From Motilibacter aurantiacus (GTDB taxonomy: Bacteria; Actinomycetota; Actinomycetes; Motilibacterales; Motilibacteraceae): a stretch of DNA of 64,000 nucleotides. Numbering within the stretch: position 1 is the stretch's first letter; each line of letters begins with the position of its first letter. The DNA lies in contig NZ_JAANNO010000007.1 in the NCBI RefSeq assembly GCF_011250645.1, forward strand, positions 132,635 through 196,634, in the 5' to 3' direction. The notes beneath the pieces were generated by a model. That model did no database searches. It had not been told where the DNA came from and saw only the letters and a program-made list of their open reading frames with translations. A program made the translations under genes and the position numbers. This document shows, in pieces, positions 51,759-60,458 of this stretch.

Positions 51759-53156
51759 GTGAGCGACCCCGCCCTGCACCTGGCCCGCCGCGCGGCATGG
51801 GGACCGACCCCCGAGCTCGTCGCGGAGATCCGCTCGCTGGGGACGAGCGCCTGGCTCGAGCGCCAGCTGCGCCCGGCCGCGATCCCGGACCCCGCGATGG
51901 ACGCGCTGCTGTCCCGCTGGCCCCAGCTGCGCTGGGACATCCGCACCGCGCACCGCTCGGACAAGGGCTGGGACACGATGATGGCCCTCAGCTCCGCGGC
52001 GGTCGCCCGCGCCTGCTGGTCGCGCCGGCAGCTGCTCGAGGTGCTCGTCGACGTCTGGTCCAACCAGCTCAACGTCACGAACCCCTCCGGCGAGGTCTGG
52101 GGCACCCGCCACCGCTACGACCGCGACGTGATCCGCAAGCACGCGCTCGGCCGCTTCGACGACATGCTCGTCGGGGCGATCATGCACCCGGCGATGCTGC
52201 GCTTCCTCGACGGCGCGTCCAGCAACCGCTGGCAGCCGAACGAGAACCTCGGCCGCGAGCTGCTCGAGCTGCACACGGTCGGCCGGGCCAGCGGCTACAC
52301 CGAGCGCGACGTCCGCGACTCCGCCCGGATCCTCACCGGGCTGTCGGTCGACTGGGACCGCGGGCCGTTCGTCTACAAGCCGCAGGACCACTGGACCGGC
52401 CCGGTCCGCGTGCTCGGCTTCCGGCACGCCAACGCGACCCCCGCCGGGGGGAGGAAGGTCGCCGAGGCGTACCTGCGCTATCTCGCGCACCACCCGGCGA
52501 CGGCGCTCAACGTCGCCCGCCGGCTCGCCGTCCGCTTCGTCTCCGACACCCCGTCGGCGAAGCTGGTCCGCACGCTCGCCGCGACGTACCGCCGCAACGG
52601 CACCGCGATCGTGCCCGTGCTGCGCGCGCTGTTCGGCTCCGCGGAGTTCTGGGCGAGCGAGGGCCGGAAGGCCCGCACGCCGTACGAGTCGCTCGTCGCG
52701 GCCGTCCGCGCCCTCGGCATCGCGCCGCCCCCGTCGGGCACGCAGGGCGTGCTCGGCCTGGTGTGGGAGGCCCAGAGCCTCGGCCAGCCGCCGCTCGCCT
52801 GGCCCCGGCCGGACGGCTACCCGGACGTCGCGTCCGCATGGACCGGGGCGGCCGGAACGGTGCAGCGCTGGACGACGCACCTGGGCCTCGCCGGTCAGTG
52901 GAACCGGGAGCTCGGCCACCCGGACCAGAAGAGCTGGCTGCCTTCGCCGCTGCCGATGACGTACGCCGCTCTCATCGACGCCGTCGCGGCCCGACTGTTC
53001 GTGCCGGCGCTCACCGACCGGCAGCGCGCGGCGATCTGCACGTTCTTCGAGCGACGGCCGGGCGACCCGGTCAAGCAGGGGGACCCCGTCCTGCACTGGC
53101 GGCTGCCGCACCTGATTGCCCTGATCCTCGACGCACCCCAGGCGGTTCTGCGATGA
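51759..53156 (+). CDS. DUF1800 protein
   Basis: This 465-aa protein has the DUF1800 landmarks LHLARRAAWGPTPELVAEI, VDVWSNQLNV, LDGASSNRWQPNENLGRELLELHTVG and YTERDVRDSARILTG. DUF1800 and DUF1501 genes occur as pairs in many bacteria, usually exported, with no established function. No clear signal peptide is seen from GTG 51759. Frame extension upstream would enter the fpg promoter region. It overlaps the DUF1501 gene (ATGA). Confidence 0.9.
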   Translation: MSDPALHLARRAAWGPTPELVAEIRSLGTSAWLERQLRPAAIPDPAMDALLSRWPQLRWDIRTAHRSDKGWDTMMALSSAAVARACWSRRQLLEVLVDVWSNQLNVTNPSGEVWGTRHRYDRDVIRKHALGRFDDMLVGAIMHPAMLRFLDGASSNRWQPNENLGRELLELHTVGRASGYTERDVRDSARILTGLSVDWDRGPFVYKPQDHWTGPVRVLGFRHANATPAGGRKVAEAYLRYLAHHPATALNVARRLAVRFVSDTPSAKLVRTLAATYRRNGTAIVPVLRALFGSAEFWASEGRKARTPYESLVAAVRALGIAPPPSGTQGVLGLVWEAQSLGQPPLAWPRPDGYPDVASAWTGAAGTVQRWTTHLGLAGQWNRELGHPDQKSWLPSPLPMTYAALIDAVAARLFVPALTDRQRAAICTFFERRPGDPVKQGDPVLHWRLPHLIALILDAPQAVLR

Positions 53157-54430
53157 GCTCTTCGCTGAAGTCTGCCGCGCCTGACTGTGGCTGCGCCGAG
53201 CAGCGCGGGCTGTCGCGGCGTACGTTCCTGCGCGCCTCCCTGGCCACCCTCGCGGGGATCGCCGGGGGCGGGCTGCTCGACCTCGGCGGCGCCCAGGTCG
53301 CGCTGGCCGAGGCCGGCTACACCGGCGACGTGCTCGTCGTCGTCAGCCTGCGCGGCGGCTTCGACGGGCTCTCGGCCGTCGTGCCGGCGGGCGACCCCGG
53401 GTACGCCGCGGCGCGGCCGGGCATCGCCGTCCCCACGTCGAAGCTCATCGCCGCGGGCGGCATGTTCGGCCTGCACCCCGCGCTGAAGCCGCTGGAGCCG
53501 CTGTGGCGCGCCGGCACGTTCGGCGCCGTGCACGCGGTGGGGCAGAAGGACCCGACGCGCAGCCACTTCGCCGCGATGGAGGAGCTGGAGCGGGCCGCGC
53601 CCGGCTCGAGCCTGCGTACCGGCTGGATCGACCGGATGGTCGGCGCGAGCGGCGCGACGTCGACCTTCGCCGCGACCTCCCTGGGCTCGACCACGACGAC
53701 GACCGCCTTCGCGGGCCCGCAGCCCGAGCTGAGCCTGCGCAACCTCCCCGGCTTCAGCCTGGCCGGCGCCGGCAACGAGACCGCCCGGTGGAAGGCCGCC
53801 CTGGCCGAGCTGCACACCAGCGGCCCCGAAGCCGTCGTCGCGGCGGCCCGGCGGTCGCTGTCGGCGCTCGACACCGCCGCCGCGCTGCCCGGGGCGTCGC
53901 CGCTGCCGGAAGGAGTCTCCTACCCGGAGGGCTCCTTCGGGGAGGCGCTGCGGGACGTGGCACGGCTGATCCGCGGAGGCGTGGGCGCGCGCGTCGCGGC
54001 CGTCGACCTCGGCGGCTGGGACATGCACGAGGGGGTCGGCGGTGTCGACGGCGGGTGGATGGCGCGGCAGCTGGACCAGCTGGCCCGCGGCCTCGCGGCG
54101 TTCGCGGCCGACCTCGGCGAAGCGTTCTCCCGGACGACCGTGGTGACGCTGTCGGAGTTCGGCCGCCGGGTGCAGGAGAACGGGTCCGGCGGGCTCGACC
54201 ACGGCAACGGCAACGCGGTCCTGCTCCTCGGCGGCGGCGTCGCCGGCGGGCGCGTCCACGGGCGCTGGCCCGGGCTCTCGGCGGGATCGCTGGTCGAGGG
54301 CGACCTCGCCGGGACGACGGACTACCGCACGCTGCTCGCCGAGATCCTCGAGGCGCGGTGCGGGGTGCCGGCCCGGACGGTCTTCCCCGGGCTGGCGCCC
54401 GCGCGGCTGGGAGTGGTGCGGGCGCGGTAG
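53153..54430 (+). CDS. DUF1501 protein with Tat signal
   Basis: This 425-aa protein starts at ATG 53153 overlapping the DUF1800 stop. The N-terminus has a twin-arginine motif LSRRTFLRASLATLAGIAGG and a signal region ending near VALAEA. LVVVSLRGGFDGLSAVVP, SHFAAMEELE, VAAVDLGGWDMHEG and VVTLSEFGRRVQENGSGGLDHGNGN are the DUF1501 core, with D/H residues resembling the alkaline-phosphatase/sulfatase fold. The substrate is unknown. It is exported by Tat, probably carrying the signal-less DUF1800 partner. Confidence 0.9.
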   Translation: MSSSLKSAAPDCGCAEQRGLSRRTFLRASLATLAGIAGGGLLDLGGAQVALAEAGYTGDVLVVVSLRGGFDGLSAVVPAGDPGYAAARPGIAVPTSKLIAAGGMFGLHPALKPLEPLWRAGTFGAVHAVGQKDPTRSHFAAMEELERAAPGSSLRTGWIDRMVGASGATSTFAATSLGSTTTTTAFAGPQPELSLRNLPGFSLAGAGNETARWKAALAELHTSGPEAVVAAARRSLSALDTAAALPGASPLPEGVSYPEGSFGEALRDVARLIRGGVGARVAAVDLGGWDMHEGVGGVDGGWMARQLDQLARGLAAFAADLGEAFSRTTVVTLSEFGRRVQENGSGGLDHGNGNAVLLLGGGVAGGRVHGRWPGLSAGSLVEGDLAGTTDYRTLLAEILEARCGVPARTVFPGLAPARLGVVRAR

Positions 54431-54530
54431 GCATCCGGGTGCCACACGGTCACAGCCCGGGGACCCGGAGCGGGGAGCGCCGGCACGCCCCTACGTGTCG
54501 CACGCCGACAACCCGGGCAGAGCAGCGGGC

Positions 54531-54725
54531 ATGAGCACGCCGGACGAACGCCCGCCCGCCGACCCGTTGAGCGAGAGCCTGCTGGACCTCGGCCCGCAGC
54601 CCAGCGCCGAGCACGACCCGGAGGTCGCCGAGGACTACGCCGAGTCGGTCGGGGTCGACCCCACCCCGGACGAGGTCGAGCACTACAAGGAGCTGGTCGG
54701 CGACCCGACCGCCGAGCCCGCCTGA
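54531..54725 (+). CDS. Small acidic hypothetical protein
   Basis: This 64-aa protein is rich in Asp, Glu and Pro (PLSESLLDLGPQPSAEHDPE, DYAESVGVDPTPDEVEHYKE) with no cysteine or membrane segment. The short DPTPDEVEHYKEL motif recurs in small actinobacterial hypotheticals, to my recollection. ATG 54531 was chosen; GTG 54495 would add 12 residues. It lacks a clear Shine-Dalgarno. Function unknown. Confidence 0.6.
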   Translation: MSTPDERPPADPLSESLLDLGPQPSAEHDPEVAEDYAESVGVDPTPDEVEHYKELVGDPTAEPA

Positions 54726-54757
54726 GCGGCCGGGAGCACGGCTGAGAGGATCGTCCC

Positions 54758-55276
54758 GTGGCGCGGACGGTCGAGCTTCTCCTCGACGAGGAGCTCGATG
54801 CGGAGGTACGCCGTGTCTGGGCGGTCCTCGAGGCCGCGGGGCTGCCGAGCCAGTCGCTGCACCCCCACGAGTCCAACCGGCCGCACCTGACGCTGGGCGT
54901 CGCGAACGAGCTCGTCGCCGGCGGCGAGGCCGAGCTGGGACGGGCGCTGCGGCGCCTCCCGCTGCGGCTGCGGCTCGACGGGCTCGTGGTCTTCGGCGGC
55001 CGGCGGCGAACCCTCGCCTGGCTGGTCACGCCCTCACCCGGCCTCGTGGACCTGCACGCCGGGGTCGCGCAGGCCCTCGCGGCGTACGCCCCGGCCCCCA
55101 GCCCGCAGCACCTGCCCGGCCGCTGGACGCCCCACGTCACCCTCGCGGCCCGGCTCGAGCCGCAGGAGCGGGCCGCCGCGCTGGACGCGCTCGACGGGCT
55201 GCGCGCGGTGGAGGGGTCGGCGACGGGGGCGCGGTCGTACGACACCTCGACCCGCTCCGTCACACCGCTCGTTTGA
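54758..55276 (+). CDS. 2H phosphoesterase / 2'-5' RNA ligase-like protein
   Basis: This 172-aa protein has two HxT motifs at the correct spacing: NRPHLTLGV (about residues 44-52) and RWTPHVTLAA (about 127-136), which form the catalytic pair of the 2H superfamily. Members open cyclic phosphates or join RNA halves; the substrate cannot be read from the sequence. GTG 54758 has AGGAT 6 bp before it rather than a Shine-Dalgarno. It follows the small acidic gene by 32 bp. Confidence 0.85.
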   Translation: MARTVELLLDEELDAEVRRVWAVLEAAGLPSQSLHPHESNRPHLTLGVANELVAGGEAELGRALRRLPLRLRLDGLVVFGGRRRTLAWLVTPSPGLVDLHAGVAQALAAYAPAPSPQHLPGRWTPHVTLAARLEPQERAAALDALDGLRAVEGSATGARSYDTSTRSVTPLV

Positions 55277-55369
55277 ACGAATCACCCGAACGCCACGTGT
55301 AAGCGGTGACGGAACGGCTATCTAGACTGGACGTTCCGTTACCGGATGTTCGTGGCGCGGAGGCAGTTC

Positions 55370-57271
55370 GTGAGCATCGCCCAGTGGGGCACAGTGGCCC
55401 CGCCCATCGACTACGCCGGGATCTTCCACGTCACCACGACGCCCAGTCTCGTCCTGGACAGGGACTTCACGATCCTGGACGCGAACCCGGCGTACCTGCG
55501 GATGACGAACCGCCGCAGCGAGGAGCTGGTGGGCAGGTACTTCTTCGACGCCTTCCCCTCGAACCCGGCGGCGCGGGACGAGGAGGGCGCCCGCAACCTG
55601 CGCCGCTCGCTGGAGCAGGCTCGCGACACCGGCCGCCCGCACACGCTCGAGCTGCAGAAGTTCGACATCCCCTCGACGGTGCCCGGGCGCTTCGTCGAGC
55701 GGTTCTGGAGCCCGACGAACCTGCCGGTCCTCGACGCCCGCGGCGAGACGACGCTGATCCTGCACCGCGTCCTCGACGTCACCGACTTCGTGCTCAACCA
55801 GCGCGGCGACAGCGAGGGCACCGGGCTGTCCGGGCCGTCCGGGTCGCCCGCCGACGCCACGAGCGACCTGGTCGCCCGCGCCTGGGAGCTGCAGCAGCTC
55901 AACGCGGCCCTGCGCGACGCCCGGGACCAGCTCTCGGCCCGCGCCCACTTCGACCCGCTCACCGGCCTGCTGGTGCGCAGCGTCTTCCTCGAGTCGGTCG
56001 GCGACGCGCTGGGGCGGATCCCGTCGCGGTCCGACCACCCGGTCGCCGTCCTCTTCGTCGACCTCGACCGGCTCAAGTCGGTCAACGACACGTACGGCCA
56101 CGGCGCCGGCGACCAGCTCATCCGGTGCGCGGCCGAGCGGCTGAAGGCGAGCGTCCGCCCGAACGACGCGGTCGGCCGGCTCGGTGGCGACGAGTTCGTC
56201 GTCCTGCTCGGGGAGCTGAAGAACAAGGACGAGGCGACCGTCGTCGCCGAGCGCATCCTGGAGAACCTGGCCGCCCCGGCGCAGCTGGCCCCCGGGCTCA
56301 CCGTGCAGCCGTCCGCGAGCATCGGCGTCGCGGTGACCGACGACCCGGAGATGTCCGCGGACACGCTGCTCTCGCACGCGGACACCGCGATGTACCGCGC
56401 CAAGCAGTCCGGCCGCAACCGGTGGGAGCTGTTCGACGAGGCGGCGTACACCGCCATCACGGCCCGCCAGCAGCTGGAGGCCGAGCTGTCGGTCGCCCTG
56501 GCCGCCGACCAGCTCGAGCTGCACTACCAGCCGATCATCGACCTGCGCACCGACGCCGTGCACGCGGTCGAGGCGCTGCTGCGGTGGCAGCACCCCACGC
56601 GCGGCCTGCTGCCGGCCGGGGAGTTCATCGACGTCGCCGAGGACAGCCGGGTGCTGCTCGAGATCGGCCGACGGGTCATCAGCCTGGCCTGCCTGCAGCT
56701 GGCCGCCTGGGACCAGGAGCTCGGCGAGCTGGCCCCGAAGCGGATGTTCCTCAACGTGTCGGTCGCCGAGCTCGCCCACCCGGGGCTGGACGAGCACGTC
56801 CGGGCAGCGCTGGCCGCGGCGGGCATCGCCCCCGAGCGGCTCGTGCTCGAGATCACGGAGACCGGCGTGCTCGAGGACACCCACGTCGTCGGGTCGGCCG
56901 TCGAGGGCCTGCTCTCGCTCGGCTGCGAGCTGGCGATCGACGACTTCGGCACCGGCTACTCCTCCCTGAGCCGCCTGGTCCAGCTGCCGGCCCGGATCCT
57001 GAAGATCGACCGCTCGTTCGTGCGCGGCCTCGCCGCCGACCACGAGTCGGTGGCCGTGGTGTCCGCGGTGCTGCTGCTCGCCCACAACCTGCGCAAGTCG
57101 GTGGTGGCCGAGGGCGTCGAGGACCCGCAGGCGCTCGACGCGCTGCGCGAGCTCGGCTGCGCGTACGCCCAGGGCTTCCACCTCGCGCTGCCGAAGCCCG
57201 CGGCGGAGCTCACCCCGATCTTCGCGGCCGTGGTGCCGCACGCGGCGCCGGAGGAGGAGTACGTCGTCTGA
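55370..57271 (+). CDS. PAS-GGDEF-EAL c-di-GMP signalling protein
   Basis: This 633-aa soluble protein begins with a PAS-like sensor (VLDRDFTILDANPAYLRMT, about 25-150), then a GGDEF domain (HFDPLTGLLVRSVF, LFVDLDRLKSVNDTYGHGAGD, GRLGGDEFVVLL) and an EAL domain (HYQPIIDLRTDAVHAVEALLRW, EITETGVLEDTHVV, DDFGTGYSSLSRLVQL). GGDEF and EAL motifs are both intact, so it may synthesise and degrade c-di-GMP. GTG 55370 has GGAGG 6 bp upstream, better than ATG 55346. A TAGACT box lies 40-45 bp upstream. Confidence 0.93.
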   Translation: MSIAQWGTVAPPIDYAGIFHVTTTPSLVLDRDFTILDANPAYLRMTNRRSEELVGRYFFDAFPSNPAARDEEGARNLRRSLEQARDTGRPHTLELQKFDIPSTVPGRFVERFWSPTNLPVLDARGETTLILHRVLDVTDFVLNQRGDSEGTGLSGPSGSPADATSDLVARAWELQQLNAALRDARDQLSARAHFDPLTGLLVRSVFLESVGDALGRIPSRSDHPVAVLFVDLDRLKSVNDTYGHGAGDQLIRCAAERLKASVRPNDAVGRLGGDEFVVLLGELKNKDEATVVAERILENLAAPAQLAPGLTVQPSASIGVAVTDDPEMSADTLLSHADTAMYRAKQSGRNRWELFDEAAYTAITARQQLEAELSVALAADQLELHYQPIIDLRTDAVHAVEALLRWQHPTRGLLPAGEFIDVAEDSRVLLEIGRRVISLACLQLAAWDQELGELAPKRMFLNVSVAELAHPGLDEHVRAALAAAGIAPERLVLEITETGVLEDTHVVGSAVEGLLSLGCELAIDDFGTGYSSLSRLVQLPARILKIDRSFVRGLAADHESVAVVSAVLLLAHNLRKSVVAEGVEDPQALDALRELGCAYAQGFHLALPKPAAELTPIFAAVVPHAAPEEEYVV

Positions 57272-57317
57272 GCCGCCGCCAGGACGGGCGGCCAGGGCGG
57301 ACGGCCAGGACGGGCGG

Positions 57318-57998
57318 CTAGGACGGGTCGACCGGCATCGTCATGAGCGTCTGCCCGGCGGGCGTGACGATGTCGAACGTGGACAGCTGCGCGCGCGGGA
57401 TGCCGGTGTTGCCCTCGATGACGGCGACCCCGTCGGACTCGACGTTCCAGCTCGCGGCGACCTCGCGCTTGCCGTCCTTGGCCACGGCGACCAGCCGGCA
57501 GTCCAGCCGGCCGGAGATGCCGGACAGCCGCAGCGTGACCTGGGTACCGGCGGCCGAGTCGGCCATGGTGACCTGCGCGTTCAGGTGGCTGTTGCCCGCC
57601 GCGGCCTGCGTCGGCCCCGCCCGCTCCCCGGGGGCGGTCTCGCGGCCGACGACCCAGCCGGCGCCGGCGGCGACGAGCACCACCGCGGCGGCGACCGCGG
57701 CCAGCCGCCGGTAGCGGTGCGTACGCCGCTCCCGGCCGGCGGCGGACAGCAGCCGGTCCAGCTGGTCCAGGCGCGGCACGGGGGGACCGGCGACGACCTC
57801 GGCCGGGTCGAGCAGGTCCAGCAGCGCGGGCAGCCCGCGGAACTCCTCGAGCGCGGTCCGGCAGCCCGGGCAGTCGCGCAGGTGGGCCTCGACCTCGGCG
57901 GCCTCCTCCGCAGGCAGGGCGCGCAGCGCGTACGCCGCGAGCGCGCCCTCCACCGGGCAGCGCGGCGCGGGGCCGGGTGGGAGGGGTGGCAGGGTCAC
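57318..57998 (-). CDS. Zinc-type anti-sigma factor
   Basis: This 226-aa protein has an N-terminal zinc anti-sigma motif (CPVEGALAAYALRALP, then AEVEAHLRDCPGCRTAL: H-x3-C-x2-C), one membrane helix at about 104-122 (AAVAAAVVLVAAGAGWVVG), and an outside domain of about 100 residues ending TLMTMPVDPS, like RskA. It would bind and hold the ECF sigma encoded just upstream, releasing it on an outside signal. GTG 57998 overlaps the sigma gene by 4 bp. Confidence 0.9.
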   Translation of the reverse strand: MTLPPLPPGPAPRCPVEGALAAYALRALPAEEAAEVEAHLRDCPGCRTALEEFRGLPALLDLLDPAEVVAGPPVPRLDQLDRLLSAAGRERRTHRYRRLAAVAAAVVLVAAGAGWVVGRETAPGERAGPTQAAAGNSHLNAQVTMADSAAGTQVTLRLSGISGRLDCRLVAVAKDGKREVAASWNVESDGVAVIEGNTGIPRAQLSTFDIVTPAGQTLMTMPVDPS

Positions 57999-58525
57999 GG
58001 GGTCACCCCCCGCTCCTCCAGCGCGAGGCGGAGGGCGCGCAGGGCGTAGTGCGCCCGCGACTTCACGGTGCCGGGGGGCACGCCGAGCACCGCCGCCGCC
58101 TCGGCCACCGACCGTCCGCAGTAGTAGGTCTCGACGAGGACCTCGCGGTGCGCGGGCGAGAGCGCGGCCAGCGCGTCGGCCACGACCCAGGAGTCCAGCG
58201 CGCGCTCGATGTCGTCGGTCGCCGGGAGCGCCGCGAGCACCGCGTCGTCACCGGCCTCCCGGGGCCGGGCGAGCCGGGCCCGGTGCGCGTCCACGGCCAG
58301 GTGGCGGGCGACGGTGAACAGCCAGCCGCGCAGCCCTCCGCCCTCGCCCTTCGCCCGGACGTCGAGGTCGTCGCCGTGGCGCCAGGCGCGCAGCAGCGTC
58401 TCCTGCACGATGTCCTCGGCGCGGCCGCGGTCGCCGGTGAGCCGGGTGGCGTATGCCAGGAGCGCGGGGCCGTGCTCCTCCCACAGCGCGCGCAGGAGCG
58501 GCTCGCCCGCCGTGCGCTGCGCCAC
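57995..58525 (-). CDS. ECF-type RNA polymerase sigma factor
   Basis: This 176-aa protein has sigma-70 region 2 (LLAYATRLTGDRGRAEDIVQETLLRAWRH) and region 4 (ALSPAHREVLVETYYCGRSVAEAA, PPGTVKSRAHYALRAL), with no other domain. GTG 58525 has GGAGGAGGAGG about 8 bp upstream, one of the strongest ribosome-binding sites in the window. It is co-translated with the anti-sigma. The Rieske lipoprotein and DUF2231 genes upstream on the same strand may belong to the same operon. Confidence 0.93.
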   Translation of the reverse strand: MAQRTAGEPLLRALWEEHGPALLAYATRLTGDRGRAEDIVQETLLRAWRHGDDLDVRAKGEGGGLRGWLFTVARHLAVDAHRARLARPREAGDDAVLAALPATDDIERALDSWVVADALAALSPAHREVLVETYYCGRSVAEAAAVLGVPPGTVKSRAHYALRALRLALEERGVTP

Positions 58526-58570
58526 CCGACCCGCCTCCTCCTCCGACCTCGACGCCCAGCTCCCGCAGGC

Positions 58571-59110
58571 TCAGCCCGCGACGACCTGGTCGCCCTCGAC
58601 GCGCACCGAGACCGGGCTCAGCCCCGACTCCGCCGGCCCCTGCAGCACCGCGCCGTCGGTGACGTTGAACGCCGACCCGTGGCGCGGGCAGTAGAGCTGG
58701 TTGCCCCCCACGACCTCGACGGTAGCTCCCTGGTGCGGGCAGACGGCCGAGAACGCGACGACCTGGCCCGCGGCCGGCTGGGCGACGAGGACCGTGCTGC
58801 CGTCGGCGGCCGTGGCCGCCACGGCGCCGCCGACCGGGACGTCGGCGAGGGCGACGAGGCCCTGGGCCGTGCCCCCGCCGGTCGAGGCGGAGGCGGACCC
58901 GGAGGCGGACGCCGACGGGGCGGTGCCGGCGCCCGTCGAGGGCGAGCTGCCCCCGGACGTCGTCCCGGTCCCGGCGCCGGTGGCGGGCGTGTCGCTGTCG
59001 CCTCCGCCACAGCCGGCGACCAGTCCCACGCAGACGCCGCAGGCCCCGGCGAGCAGGGCGCGGCGCCCGAGAACGGGGCCGGTCGGGAGGTTCGAGGGGG
59101 AGATCGGCAC
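58571..59110 (-). CDS. Rieske [2Fe-2S] lipoprotein
   Basis: This 179-aa protein has a Tat-like, lipoprotein-type signal (VLGRRALLAGACGVCVGLVAGC; lipobox cysteine near residue 33), a Ser/Thr/Ala/Gly-rich linker (about 34-80), then a Rieske domain with the ligands in SAVCPHQGATVEVV and LYCPRHGSAFNV (C-x-H and C-x2-H). GTG 59110 has GGAGG 5 bp upstream. It would carry electrons outside the membrane; the partner could be the DUF2231 protein. It is not a bc1 subunit by context. Confidence 0.9.
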   Translation of the reverse strand: MPISPSNLPTGPVLGRRALLAGACGVCVGLVAGCGGGDSDTPATGAGTGTTSGGSSPSTGAGTAPSASASGSASASTGGGTAQGLVALADVPVGGAVAATAADGSTVLVAQPAAGQVVAFSAVCPHQGATVEVVGGNQLYCPRHGSAFNVTDGAVLQGPAESGLSPVSVRVEGDQVVAG

Positions 59111-59181
59111 GGAGGCCTCCGGTTCGTCGTGGGTCGGGCGCGGAAGGGCGGGTCGGTCCTGCAGGTGAGGTCGCGCGGAGG

Positions 59182-59658
59182 TCAGCCTGTGGTGCCCACC
59201 CCGTCCCACACGGCCTCGGCCCCGCTGTGCCCGGCCTGGTACACCGCCACCGTCGAGCCCACCGACACCACGACCGCGAGGACGGCGACGAGGGCGCGCA
59301 GGGCGACCGGCACGACCGCCCGGCGGAGCAGCGCCCAGGCACCGACCGCGACCACGAACAGCCCGATCACCCAGGGGAGCAGCCGGTTCGCGATGTCCTC
59401 GTGGCGCTCGACGGCGGGCAGTGGCTGGGCGAGGCCGCCCTGCAGGGCGTCGGCCAGCCACTCGCCGGCGTTGGCCGTGACCGGCACCGCGACCAGCGCG
59501 ACCAGCGCGACCAGCGGGGGCAGGACGCCGAGACGGCGGCGGGCCGCCGGCCAGACCGCGGCGAGGGTCACGAGCAGGGCGGCGAGCGGCACCGAGGCGA
59601 CAACCAGGTGGACCAGCAACGGATGTGCCGGCAACCCGCTCAACTGGGTCGGTCCCAC
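59182..59658 (-). CDS. DUF2231 membrane protein
   Basis: This 158-aa protein has four helices. It begins LSGLPAHPLLVHLVVASVPL, the DUF2231 signature with a histidine pair in helix 1, and contains a further histidine in VERHEDIANRLLPWVIG, compatible with haem binding. GTG 59658 has GGGAGG 5 bp upstream, better than ATG 59706. It lies 71 bp from the Rieske gene, same strand, suggesting a small redox module. Confidence 0.8.
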   Translation of the reverse strand: MGPTQLSGLPAHPLLVHLVVASVPLAALLVTLAAVWPAARRRLGVLPPLVALVALVAVPVTANAGEWLADALQGGLAQPLPAVERHEDIANRLLPWVIGLFVVAVGAWALLRRAVVPVALRALVAVLAVVVSVGSTVAVYQAGHSGAEAVWDGVGTTG

Positions 59659-59752
59659 GTCCGCCTCCCGGCTGCACGAGGGCCGGCCGGTCCGGCCCCT
59701 CGCCATCCCAACGGGCGCGGGCGGCGGGTGGTTCGATGACGTTGCTAAGAGT

Positions 59753-59782
59753 TTGACGACCGATCGGTCGTTCTTCTAGGTT
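59753..59782 (+). promoter_or_regulatory. tetR-like promoter: -35 TTGACG, 18-bp spacer, -10 TAGGTT
   Basis: TTGACG (59753-59758) and TAGGTT (59777-59782) are 18 bp apart, and the -10 box ends 7 bp before the GTG at 59790, so the message is leaderless. The operator fills the spacer. Confidence 0.75.
59756..59771. promoter_or_regulatory. 16-bp perfect palindrome, operator of the TetR repressor
   Basis: ACGACCGATCGGTCGT is a perfect palindrome overlapping the -35 box and spacer of the tetR-like promoter. Binding there would block polymerase, so autorepression is expected. The ACCGATCGGT core is typical of TetR-family fatty-acid/thioester regulators' sites, as I know them. Confidence 0.75.
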
Positions 59783-59789
59783 GCAGCGC

Positions 59790-60428
59790 GTGACCGCGCA
59801 GCAGCTGGACGCCCGCCGCGCCCGGGGCGCGCGCACCCGGGTGACCGTGCTCGACCGCGCCGTCGAGCTCGCGGCGAGCGACGGGCTGGAGGGGCTGACC
59901 CTGTCCCGGCTGGCCGCCGCCCTGCACGTCAGCAAGTCCGGGCTGTTCGCGCACTGGGCGTCCAAGGAGCAGCTGCAACTGGCCGCCATCGAGCACGCCC
60001 GGTCGCAGTGGGCCACCCGCGTCGTCGCCCCCGCCCTCGCCCGCCCGCGCGGCCTCCCCAGGTTGTGGGGGCTGCACGAGGAGCGGCTCGCGATGTACGC
60101 CGCCGACGCCGTGCCGGGCTGCTTCTTCGTCACGGTGGAGGCCGAGCTCGCCGGCCGTCCCGGGCCGCTGCGCAGCCGCGTCGCCGAGGTGCTCACCGAG
60201 TGGCTCGAGGTCGTCGAGGGGGCGGTCGCACGCAGCGTCGAGCTCGGGCACCTGCCGGCCGGCCTCGACCCGGCCCTGCTCGCCTACGAGGTCGAGGCCG
60301 CCGGGGTGGCCGCGGCGTACCAGAGCCGGCTGCTCGACCCCGACGTCGTCGCCGCCCGGTCCCGCCGCGTCGTCCTCGACCGGCTCCGGTCACTGGCGAC
60401 CGACGCTTCTCTGCTCCCCGATTCCTGA
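59790..60428 (+). CDS. TetR-family transcriptional repressor
   Basis: This 212-aa regulator has the TetR helix-turn-helix GLTLSRLAAALHVSKSGLFAHWASKEQL (written here in parts: LSRLAAALHVSKSGL at about 45-59) and a TetR_C-type ligand domain (EVLTEWLEVVEGAVARSVE, GHLPAGLDPALLAYEVEAAG). The start is GTG 59790, set by the leaderless promoter. It probably controls itself and the thioesterase gene 30 bp downstream, with an acyl-CoA-like ligand as a guess. Confidence 0.9.
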   Translation: MTAQQLDARRARGARTRVTVLDRAVELAASDGLEGLTLSRLAAALHVSKSGLFAHWASKEQLQLAAIEHARSQWATRVVAPALARPRGLPRLWGLHEERLAMYAADAVPGCFFVTVEAELAGRPGPLRSRVAEVLTEWLEVVEGAVARSVELGHLPAGLDPALLAYEVEAAGVAAAYQSRLLDPDVVAARSRRVVLDRLRSLATDASLLPDS

Positions 60429-60458
60429 GTCTCGTTGCACCCGAATGAAGGAGAGCCC

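Noticed and set aside
57281-57330. Imperfect 13-14-bp tandem repeats (GGACGGGCGGCCAG type)
   Set aside because: Few, diverged copies spanning the anti-sigma stop and the gap; likely slippage in G+C-rich DNA, not a functional repeat or CRISPR.
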